The notes beneath the pieces are model-generated. The model saw nothing but the letters and a program-made list of their open reading frames with translations. It did no database searches and was not told where the DNA came from. Both the position numbers and the translations under genes were made by a program. From DATLZM01 sp035559315 (GTDB taxonomy: Bacteria; Actinomycetota; UBA4738; HRBIN12), in NCBI GenBank assembly GCA_035559315.1, contig DATMBJ010000228.1, positions 1 to 5,545 of the forward strand: a stretch of DNA of 5,545 bases, written 5' to 3'. Numbering within the stretch: position 1 is the first letter of the stretch; every line of letters starts with the position of its first letter. Positions 1-5,545 of the stretch are shown piece by piece.

Positions 1-60
1 CCGGGCCGTCCCGCGCCCGAGGGCCCGGCGGCGGGCCGTCCCGCGCCCGAGGGCCACACG
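1..60. repeat. Two-copy 30-bp tandem repeat, in frame with the ATPase
   Basis: Bases 2-25 recur exactly at 32-55 (24 identical bases, 30-bp period). The period is a multiple of three. Read in the frame of the copper ATPase that follows, both copies give GRPAPEG, followed by PAA in the first copy and HTH in the second. No stop codon interrupts this frame from base 1 to the ATPase. It therefore looks like a Pro/Ala/Gly-rich linker or low-complexity N-terminal extension, though a non-coding leader cannot be excluded. More copies may lie left of the window. Confidence 0.75.
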
Positions 61-72
61 CACGAGGGGCCG

Positions 73-2541
73 GTGCCGGTCCGGGTCGAGCCCACCGGCC
101 CCGAGCGGGTGCGCCTGCGTCTGCCCGGGGCGTCCTGCCCCACGTGCCTGCGGACCGTCTCGTCGGCGCTGGAGCCGCTCCCCGGCGTGCGGCGCGTGCA
201 CGCGGACGTGGCCCGCGACGTGGCGATGGTGGAGTTCGACCGCGCCCTCGCCTCGGTCGAGGACCTGGAGCGGGCGGTGGCGGCGGTGGGCTACCGGGTG
301 GAGGTCGAGCCCGGCTGGGAGGACGAGGAGGCCGCGGAGCGGCGCCGCGAGATCCGGGACCTCGCCCGTCGCGTGGCGGTGGGGGCGGTCCTCACCGCGC
401 CCGTCGCCCTGGCCGTGATGGCCGCCGAGGTGCTCGGGCTCCGGGTGCCGGAGCTCCTCATGGACCGCTACGTCCAGCTCCTCCTCGTGACGCCCGTCTA
501 CCTGTACACGGGCTGGCCCATCCACACCGTGGGGTGGCGGGCGCTCCGCCATCGCTCGGCGGAGATGAACGCGCTGATCACGGTGGGGACCACGGCCGCG
601 TTCGCGTACAGCGTCCTCGCGACCGTGGCGCCGGGCGTGCTGCCGCCCGACGCGCGCGACGTCTACTTCGAGGCGGTGGGGGTCATCCTCACGCTGATCC
701 TCCTGGGGCGGCTCCTCGAGGCGCGGGCGAAGCAGGGCACCGGCGAGGCGATCCGGAAGCTGCTGGGCCTGCGTCCGCGGACGGCCCGGGTGGTGCGAGA
801 CGGGGTCGAGCTCGAGGTCCCCGTGGACGAGGTGCGCGTCGGCGACGAGGTCGTGGTCCGCCCGGGCGAGCGCCTCCCCGTGGACGGCGAGATCGTCGCG
901 GGTCGCTCCACGATCGACGAGTCGATGGTGACGGGGGAGTCGATCCCGGTGGACAAGGGGCCGGGGGACCCGGTCGTCGGCGGCACCGTGAACCAGACGG
1001 GGTCGTTCCGCTACCGGGCCACCGCGGTCGGCGCCGAGACCGTCCTGGCCCAGATCGTGCGGCTGGTCCGGGAGGCCCAGGCGTCGAAGGCCCCGATCGA
1101 GCGGCTGGCCGACCGGGTCGCGGGGGTCTTCGTGCCGGTCGTGATGCTCGTGGCGATCGCCACGTTCGTCGCCTGGTACGACCTCGGGCCCGACCCGGCC
1201 CTCACGACGGCCCTGGTCCGGGCGGTCTCGGTCCTGATCATCGCCTGCCCCTGCGCGCTCGGGCTCGCGACGCCGCTCTCGATCATGGTGGGGACCGGCC
1301 GGGGCGCCGAGCACGGCGTGCTGATCCGCTCCGCCGAGGCCCTGGAGACCGCGCACCGGGTGCGGACCGTGGTCCTGGACAAGACGGGGACCGTCACCAC
1401 CGGCCGTCCCGCCCTGGCCGAGGTCGTCCCCGCCGGCGGCCTGACCGAGGAGGAACTGCTCCGGCTCGCCGCGTCCGCCGAGCGGGTGTCCGAGCACCCG
1501 CTGGCCCGGGCCGTGGTGGAGGGCGCGGCGGAGCGCGGCGTGGACCTGGCCGAGCCGGCGGCCTTCCGCTCGGCGACCGGGATGGGGGTGCGCGCGGAGG
1601 TGGAGGGCCGCACGGTGGTCGTCGGCCGCCGGGCCCTCCTCGCCGAGGAGGGCGTGGACGTCGGGGCGCTGGAGGACGCGGCGGCGCGGCTGGAGCGCGA
1701 GGGGATGACGGCGATCCTGGTCGGGGTGGACGGCCGGGCGGCCGGCGTCCTCGCCGTCGCGGACACCCCGAAGCCCGAGGCGCCGCGGGCGGTGGCCGGG
1801 CTGCGCCGGCGGGGCCTCGAGGTGGTGATGATCACCGGCGACAACCGGCGGACGGCCGAGGCGGTGGCCCGCCGGGTGGGGATCGGACGGGTCCTGGCGG
1901 AGGTCCTTCCCCAGGACAAGGCCCGGGAGGTCCGCCGGCTGCGCTCCGAGGGGCGCGTGGTCGCGATGGTGGGCGACGGGATCAACGACGCGCCGGCCCT
2001 GGCGGAGGCGGACGTGGGGGTGGCCATCGGCACGGGGACCGACGTCGCGATCGAGGCGGCCGACGTCACGCTGATCTCGGGCGACCTGCGGGGCGTGGTG
2101 ACGGCGTTCGACCTCTCCCGGGCGACGATGCGGAACGTGAAGCAGAACCTGTTCTTCGCGTTCGTGTACAACGTGGTGGGGATCCCGGTGGCGGCGGGCG
2201 TGCTCGTCCCCGTGCTCGGGATCGCCCTGGACCCGATCATCGCGGCGGCGGCGATGGCCCTGTCCTCGCTGTCGGTGGTCTCGAACGCGAACCGGCTCCG
2301 CCGGTTCCGCGCGGGCCCCCTCCCCGAGGCGGGCGAGCCCGTGACCGAGGTGGTCGTCGAGGTGAAGGAGGAGGAACGGATGGCGACGGTGCGCGATCCC
2401 GTGTGCGGGATGGACGTCGATCCGGCCCAGGCGGCCGGGAGCGAGCGCTACGGGGACGAGACCTACTACTTCTGCTCGACCTCGTGCCTGGAGCGTTTCC
2501 GGGAGGATCCGGCGAGGTACGTGGGACGGGAGGCGACGTGA
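73..2541 (+). CDS. copA: Copper-exporting P1B-1-type ATPase with N-terminal HMA and C-terminal YHS domains
   Basis: Inner-membrane pump that uses ATP to export Cu(I). With GTG 73 as residue 1 (822 aa), the order is: HMA domain about 12-77 with metal-site Cys22/Cys25 (GASCPTC, where GMxCxxC is usual); membrane segments about 102-122, 130-147, 165-185 and 198-218; actuator loop with TGES 287-290; two segments about 350-370 and 382-402, the second carrying the CPC ion site 392-394; phosphorylation site DKTGT with Asp436; HP dipeptide 475-476; TGDN 588-591; GDGINDAP 634-641; a segment with YN 699-700; a last segment with MxxSS 728-732; and a YHS domain about 775-818 with Cys778, Cys801 and Cys805. 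CPC, YN and MxxSS together are the Cu(I) signature, so Zn/Cd or Co transport is unlikely. A C-terminal YHS domain is not part of the minimal CopA. Start is uncertain: a GAGGGG lies 3 nt before GTG 73, which is short spacing, and the frame is open to the window edge, so the protein may begin upstream. The next gene overlaps its stop. Confidence 0.95.
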   Translation: MPVRVEPTGPERVRLRLPGASCPTCLRTVSSALEPLPGVRRVHADVARDVAMVEFDRALASVEDLERAVAAVGYRVEVEPGWEDEEAAERRREIRDLARRVAVGAVLTAPVALAVMAAEVLGLRVPELLMDRYVQLLLVTPVYLYTGWPIHTVGWRALRHRSAEMNALITVGTTAAFAYSVLATVAPGVLPPDARDVYFEAVGVILTLILLGRLLEARAKQGTGEAIRKLLGLRPRTARVVRDGVELEVPVDEVRVGDEVVVRPGERLPVDGEIVAGRSTIDESMVTGESIPVDKGPGDPVVGGTVNQTGSFRYRATAVGAETVLAQIVRLVREAQASKAPIERLADRVAGVFVPVVMLVAIATFVAWYDLGPDPALTTALVRAVSVLIIACPCALGLATPLSIMVGTGRGAEHGVLIRSAEALETAHRVRTVVLDKTGTVTTGRPALAEVVPAGGLTEEELLRLAASAERVSEHPLARAVVEGAAERGVDLAEPAAFRSATGMGVRAEVEGRTVVVGRRALLAEEGVDVGALEDAAARLEREGMTAILVGVDGRAAGVLAVADTPKPEAPRAVAGLRRRGLEVVMITGDNRRTAEAVARRVGIGRVLAEVLPQDKAREVRRLRSEGRVVAMVGDGINDAPALAEADVGVAIGTGTDVAIEAADVTLISGDLRGVVTAFDLSRATMRNVKQNLFFAFVYNVVGIPVAAGVLVPVLGIALDPIIAAAAMALSSLSVVSNANRLRRFRAGPLPEAGEPVTEVVVEVKEEERMATVRDPVCGMDVDPAQAAGSERYGDETYYFCSTSCLERFREDPARYVGREAT
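2365..2382 (+). promoter_or_regulatory. Possible internal ribosome binding site and ATG before the YHS domain
   Basis: AAGGAGGAGGAA at 2365-2376 is followed by ATG at 2380-2382, in frame with the ATPase (Met770). AAGGAGG ends 8 nt before the ATG and the overlapping GGAGG ends 5 nt before it; both spacings are good. It is the strongest Shine-Dalgarno-like site I see in the window, better than those of the actual gene starts. The purine run encodes KEEE in the linker between the last membrane helix and the YHS domain, so it may simply reflect a charged linker. If used, it would give a 53-aa free YHS protein (2380-2541) with all three domain cysteines. Confidence 0.45.
2528..2540 (+). promoter_or_regulatory. 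Ribosome binding site and GTG start of the thioredoxin gene
   Basis: GGGAGG at 2528-2533 lies 4 nt before GTG 2538-2540. The GTG shares bases with the ATPase stop TGA (2539-2541), making a GTGA overlap typical of translational coupling. This fixes the start of the thioredoxin-TPR gene. Its reading frame happens to be open far upstream, but that is only a shadow of the ATPase. Confidence 0.8.
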
Positions 2542-3332
2542 GCGAACGCGGCGCCTACATCATCGACGTCACCGACGCCGACTTCGAGGAGCGGGTGGTC
2601 CGGGCCTCGAAAGAGCGTCCCGTGGTCGTCGACCTCTGGGCCGCGTGGTGCGCCCCCTGCCGGACCCTGGGCCCGATCCTCGAGAAGGTGGCGGAGGAGA
2701 AGGCGGGGGCGTTCGTGCTCGCCAAGCTCGACGTGGACGCGAACCCGGCGACCGCGGCGGCCTTCGGGGTGCGGAGCATCCCCACGGTGATCGCCTTCGT
2801 CGACGGCCAGCCGGTCGACGGGTTCGTGGGGGCCTACCCCGAGCCGTTCGTCCGGGACTTCGTGGAGCGGCTCCTGCCCTCCCCCGGGGACGTCGCCGCG
2901 CGGGAGGCCGCGGAGGCCGCGGACCCGGCGGAGGCCGAGCGACGCTTCCGCGAGGTCCTCTCCTCCGAGCCCGGGAACCGGGAGGCCCGGCTGGGGCTCG
3001 GGCGCCTGCTCCTCGACCGGGGCGACGCCGCGGCCGCCAGGGAGGTCCTCGCGCCGCTCCTCCCGGACGCCGAGGCCGAGCGCCTCCTGGCCAGGGCCAC
3101 GGTGCTGGAGTGGGCGGGGACCGGCGACGGCGACCCGCTGGCCGGGCCCAAGCGCCTGGCGGCCGAGGGGAGGTTCCGCGAAGCCCTCGACGGGTTCCTG
3201 GGGGCGGTCGTGCACGCGCCCGACCTCCGGGAGGCCGCGCGGGCCGCGATGCTCGAGGTCTTCCGGGTCCTGGGCGAGGAGGATCCGCTCACCGCCGAGT
3301 ACCGCAGGAAGCTCGCGAGCGCCCTGTTCTAG
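2538..3332 (+). CDS. cnoX: CnoX/YbbN-type thioredoxin-TPR chaperedoxin
   Basis: Cytoplasmic 264-aa protein with no signal peptide. Residues about 8-113 form a thioredoxin fold with active site WCAPC (Cys38 and Cys41) and the cis-proline loop SIPT (Pro82). Residues about 119-264 are an Ala/Glu/Arg-rich helical TPR-like region, ending in LGEEDPLTAEYRRKLASALF, a tail characteristic of the YbbN/CnoX family. The size is close to E. coli CnoX (about 284 aa). The E. coli protein lacks the full CxxC; this one keeps both cysteines, so thiol-disulfide activity is plausible. Family members act as holdases that protect proteins from oxidation and hand them to GroEL/DnaK. The gene overlaps the copper ATPase by 4 bp and abuts the methyltransferase, so it is probably expressed with the pump. 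A role in copper-linked thiol damage is inference. A simple thioredoxin is excluded by the C-terminal region. Confidence 0.9.
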   Translation: MSERGAYIIDVTDADFEERVVRASKERPVVVDLWAAWCAPCRTLGPILEKVAEEKAGAFVLAKLDVDANPATAAAFGVRSIPTVIAFVDGQPVDGFVGAYPEPFVRDFVERLLPSPGDVAAREAAEAADPAEAERRFREVLSSEPGNREARLGLGRLLLDRGDAAAAREVLAPLLPDAEAERLLARATVLEWAGTGDGDPLAGPKRLAAEGRFREALDGFLGAVVHAPDLREAARAAMLEVFRVLGEEDPLTAEYRRKLASALF

Positions 3333-4058
3333 GTGGACCTGTACGAGCGCATCCGGGCGTTCTGGGACGAGGACGCCCCCGTCTACGACCGGTCGCCCGG
3401 CCACGCCGCGTCGGATCCCGGGGAGGCGGCGGCCTGGCGGGCGGCCCTGGCCCGGCACCTCCCGCCGCCGCCCGCCCGCGTCCTCGACGTCGGCGCCGGC
3501 ACCGGCGCGATGAGCCTCCTCGCCGCCGACCTCGGCCACGAGGTCACGGCCCTCGACCTCTCGCCGGCGATGCTGGAGCGGGCCCGCGAGAAGGCCGCGG
3601 CGCGGGGCCGTCGGCTGACCCTGGTCGTGGGCCGGTCCGAGGACCCTCCGCCGGGCCCCTTCGACGCGGTGATGGAGCGCCACGTCCTGTGGACCCTGCC
3701 CGACCCCGTCGCCGCCCTCGCGGCCTGGCGGCGGGTCGTCCGCCCCGGCGGCCGGCTCCTGCTCCTCGAGGCGGTCCGGGGGGACCGCCGGCGGGAGGCG
3801 GTGGCGGGCCTGGCCCGCCGCCTCCTCCGGACCCCGCCCGACCACCACGCGCCGTACCCGGAGGAGGTCGTGGCCGTCCTGCCGCTCGCCGGGGCGCGGT
3901 CGCTCCGCCCGATCCTCGAGGCGGTCGCCGCGGCCGGCTGGCGGCGCATCCGCGTGGAGCGGCTCCGGGAGGTGGAGCGGGCGAGGCGGCGGGCGACGGG
4001 CTGGCCCCTCGGCGCGCTCGAGCAGGTCCCGCGCTACGCGGTCACGGCCTCCGCCTGA
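3333..4058 (+). CDS. Class I SAM-dependent methyltransferase, substrate unknown
   Basis: A 241-aa soluble protein with a Rossmann-type methyltransferase core. SAM-binding motif I is VLDVGAGTG (50-58). The acidic residue after strand beta-2 is Asp75 in ALDLS. Motif II and the following loop lie at 108-125 (GPFDAV, then ERHVLWTLPDP), and the RPGG turn is at 137-140 before strand LLLLE. This is the general UbiE/COQ5-like (Methyltransf_11/25) architecture. The C-terminal third is Arg-rich and has no motif I can assign. There are no cysteines at all, which argues against an arsenite methyltransferase despite the metal-resistance neighbour. GTG 3333 directly follows the TAG of the upstream gene (TAGGTG). 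No clear Shine-Dalgarno precedes it, so translation probably depends on ribosomes finishing the thioredoxin gene. The 3' end overlaps lipB on the other strand by 25 bp. Class is secure; the substrate cannot be read from sequence. Confidence 0.88.
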   Translation: MDLYERIRAFWDEDAPVYDRSPGHAASDPGEAAAWRAALARHLPPPPARVLDVGAGTGAMSLLAADLGHEVTALDLSPAMLERAREKAAARGRRLTLVVGRSEDPPPGPFDAVMERHVLWTLPDPVAALAAWRRVVRPGGRLLLLEAVRGDRRREAVAGLARRLLRTPPDHHAPYPEEVVAVLPLAGARSLRPILEAVAAAGWRRIRVERLREVERARRRATGWPLGALEQVPRYAVTASA

Positions 4059-4750
4059 GGCGCCGCGCCCGCGAACCGGGCGACCTCCTCGGCGGGGGCC
4101 GGGGAGAGCCGCCGGTCGAAGACCTCCTCGAACCGGCGGGCCACGAGCGGGGCCATCTCGGCCACCGTCACCTCCCGGCCGGCGAGCTCGGACAGGGAGG
4201 CGACGCCGTGGTCGTCCAGCCCGCAGGGCACGATGGCCCGGTACCAGGAGAGGTCCGTGGTGCAGTTCAGCGCGAAGCCGTGCAGGGTGATCCGCCCCCG
4301 CATGATCCGGACCCCGATGGCGCAGACCTTCCGGTCGCCGGCCCACACCCCGGTCTGGACGTCGGTCCGCCGCTCGAGGGCGACCCCCGCGTCCGCGGCG
4401 GCCCGGATCACGACCTCCTCGAGCCGCCGCACGTAGGCGAGGGCGTCCGGCGTGCCGAGGTCGAGGACGGGGTAGCCGACGAGCTGCCCGGGCCCGTGGA
4501 ACGTGAGCGAGCCGCCGCGGTCGATGAAGTGCAGCTCGGCGCCGGCCCGCCGGATCAGGTCCTCGGACCACACGAGGTGCTCCGGGCGCCACCGCCGCCC
4601 GGCCGTGTACACCGGGGCGTGCTCCAGGAGGACCAGCGCGTCGGGGACCTCGCCCGCGAGCCTCCGCTCGGCGAGGCGGTGCATCGCCTCGTTCGCCGGC
4701 CCGTACGGGACGAGCCCCGCGGGCCGGAGCAGCCACGTCGGCCGTGCCAC
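4034..4750 (-). CDS. lipB: Octanoyl-[acyl-carrier-protein]:protein N-octanoyltransferase LipB
   Basis: Moves the octanoyl group from octanoyl-ACP to the target lysine of lipoyl domains (E2 subunits, GcvH). This is the first step of de novo protein lipoylation, before sulfur insertion by LipA. The 238 residues match the usual family length. Visible motifs are LEHAPVYTAG (42-51), RGGSLTFHGPGQLVGYPVLDL beginning at Arg78 (with His85), RTDVQTGVW (128-136), RKVCAIGVR (140-148, catalytic Lys141), HGFALN (157-162) and IVPCG (173-177, nucleophile Cys176). The Cys/Lys dyad falls at nearly the same numbers as in Mycobacterium tuberculosis LipB (Cys176/Lys142). The start is GTG 4750-4748, two bases after the E2 stop, with only AGGCGG-type weak RBS sequence inside the end of E2, so translational coupling is likely. 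The last residues overlap the methyltransferase 3' end. A LplA-type salvage ligase is excluded by these motifs. Confidence 0.97.
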   Translation of the reverse strand: MARPTWLLRPAGLVPYGPANEAMHRLAERRLAGEVPDALVLLEHAPVYTAGRRWRPEHLVWSEDLIRRAGAELHFIDRGGSLTFHGPGQLVGYPVLDLGTPDALAYVRRLEEVVIRAAADAGVALERRTDVQTGVWAGDRKVCAIGVRIMRGRITLHGFALNCTTDLSWYRAIVPCGLDDHGVASLSELAGREVTVAEMAPLVARRFEEVFDRRLSPAPAEEVARFAGAAPQAEAVTA

Positions 4751-4752
4751 CC

Positions 4753-5545
4753 CTACCGCCTGAGGTCCTCGGCGAAGTCCCAGGTCTCCAGGTTCTCCTT
4801 GACCCGGGCCAGGAACCTCGTGGCCTCGGCGCCGTCGATCACCCGGTGGTCCCAGGACATCGAGAGGTAGACCATGTGCCGGATCGCGATCGCGTCGTCC
4901 ACCACGACCGGCCGCCGCTGGACGGCGTCGAACGAGAGGATCCCGGTCTGGGGGAGCGGGATGATCGGCACCGAGATCAGCGACCCGAACGGGCCGGGGT
5001 TCGTGATCGTGAACGTACCGCCGTGGACCTCGTCGGGGTGGAGGCGGTGTTCCCGGGCCCGGGTCGCCACGTCGTTGATGGCCCGGGCCAGGCCCACGAG
5101 GTTCATCCCGTCGGCCCCCTTGACGACCGGGACGATGAGCCCCTCGTCGTAGGAGACGGCGATCCCGAGGTTCACGTACCGCTTGAGCACGATCTCCTCG
5201 CCGCGGAGCTCCGCGTTCACCATCGGGAAGGCGAGCAGCGCGTCCACCACCGCCCGGGCCACGAACGGCAGGTAGGTGAGCTTGAAGCCCTCGCGGGCCT
5301 CGAAGTCGGCCTTCGCCGCCTCCCGGGCCCGGACCACCCGCTCCATGTTCACCTCGACCAGGGTCCAGGCCCGGGCCGTGGTCTGGAGGCTCTGGGTCAT
5401 GTGCCGCGCGATGGCCTTCCGGACCACCGACATCGGCACGACCTCCTCCCGCGGTCCCGCGGCCGCGACCGCTCGGGCCGGCGCCTCCGCGGGGGCGGCC
5501 GGCGCAGCCGGAGCCCGGAGCTCCGCGGCCGGAGCGGCGGGGGCC
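4753..5545 (-). CDS. 2-oxoacid dehydrogenase E2 (dihydrolipoamide acyltransferase), C-terminal part
   Basis: Partial gene: the 5' end lies beyond the right edge. The 263 residues visible begin with about 35 Ala/Pro-rich residues (5544-5440), a swinging-arm linker of the kind that joins lipoyl and subunit-binding domains to the E2 core. The catalytic domain follows, from VPMSVVRKAIARHM (starting at 5439) to the stop at 4755-4753. The active site is DHRVIDG (His at 4848-4846, Asp four residues later), and the TNPGPFGS and DAIAIRHMVYLSMSWDHR stretches are typical of bacterial E2 cores. It transfers acyl groups from lipoate to CoA in the pyruvate, 2-oxoglutarate or branched-chain complex. Which of these cannot be decided without the N-terminus and the E1 genes. 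A GTG at 5439 could be called as a start, but it lies at the linker/core junction and the frame stays open, so it is almost certainly internal. lipB follows 2 bp downstream and probably modifies this protein. Confidence 0.95.
   Translation of the reverse strand, partial: APAAPAAELRAPAAPAAPAEAPARAVAAAGPREEVVPMSVVRKAIARHMTQSLQTTARAWTLVEVNMERVVRAREAAKADFEAREGFKLTYLPFVARAVVDALLAFPMVNAELRGEEIVLKRYVNLGIAVSYDEGLIVPVVKGADGMNLVGLARAINDVATRAREHRLHPDEVHGGTFTITNPGPFGSLISVPIIPLPQTGILSFDAVQRRPVVVDDAIAIRHMVYLSMSWDHRVIDGAEATRFLARVKENLETWDFAEDLRR

Noticed and set aside
375..390. G-run after the HMA domain as a programmed frameshift site like that of E. coli copA
   Set aside because: No A/T slippery heptamer, no nearby stop that would release a short HMA protein; G-runs are frequent in this sequence.
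1011..2240. Minus-strand open frame of 409 aa inside the ATPase
   Set aside because: Ser/Thr/Arg/Ala-rich antisense shadow of a fully conserved P-type ATPase; no motif, no RBS context.
144..2537. Long open frame running upstream of the thioredoxin gene and across the whole ATPase, which could be read as a 1062-aa protein
   Set aside because: Its translation over the ATPase is Gly/Arg/Pro/Ala low-complexity, as expected for an out-of-frame reading of high-GC coding DNA. The thioredoxin start at 2538 has its own RBS and stop-start overlap.
4047..4061. Small hairpin (GCCTC, 5-nt loop, GAGGC) at the methyltransferase stop as a possible terminator
   Set aside because: Only five base pairs and no following T-run on either strand; expected by chance in such GC-rich sequence.
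2466..4736. Minus-strand open frame of 756 aa opposite the thioredoxin, methyltransferase and lipB
   Set aside because: Crosses three well-supported genes, has a biased Arg/Gly/Pro composition and no domain motif. Stop codons are simply rare at this GC level.
2645..4870. Plus-strand open frame of 741 aa across thioredoxin, methyltransferase and antisense lipB
   Set aside because: Low-complexity translation overlapping genes on both strands with clear catalytic motifs.
5437..5439. GTG as the true start of the E2 gene (228 aa)
   Set aside because: It falls at the junction of the Ala/Pro linker and catalytic core, and the frame continues open with typical E2 linker sequence to the window edge.

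Overview
This is a very GC-rich window, clearly above 70% G+C, with almost every codon ending in G or C and mostly GTG start codons. It is gene-dense, with essentially no intergenic DNA. The style, together with the order '2-oxoacid dehydrogenase E2 then lipB', suggests a high-GC Actinomycetota-type bacterium. That assignment is an inference: there is no rRNA or marker gene here to settle it.

Plus strand, 1-4058: three genes run head to tail as one tightly coupled unit. The first is a P1B-1-type copper-exporting ATPase with an N-terminal HMA metal-binding domain and a fused C-terminal YHS domain (GTG start proposed at 73; the frame is open back to the window edge through a 30-bp tandem repeat). 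The second is a CnoX/YbbN-type thioredoxin-TPR protein whose GTG overlaps the ATPase stop (GTGA). The third is a class I SAM-dependent methyltransferase of unknown substrate whose GTG follows the previous stop with no gap. The promoter of this unit lies outside the window.

Minus strand, 5545-4034: the C-terminal catalytic part of a 2-oxoacid dehydrogenase E2 (dihydrolipoyl acyltransferase) enters from the right edge. It is followed two bases later by lipB, the octanoyltransferase that starts lipoylation of E2-type proteins, so enzyme and probable substrate are co-transcribed. lipB ends tail-to-tail inside the methyltransferase, with a 25-bp convergent overlap and no room for a conventional terminator.

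I see no RNA genes, mobile elements or CRISPR arrays, and no convincing new system. The most interesting signal is a near-ideal Shine-Dalgarno plus in-frame ATG inside the ATPase gene, placed exactly at the boundary of the YHS domain. It could give a free 53-aa YHS protein in addition to the full-length pump. No stretch over 300 bases lacks a gene.
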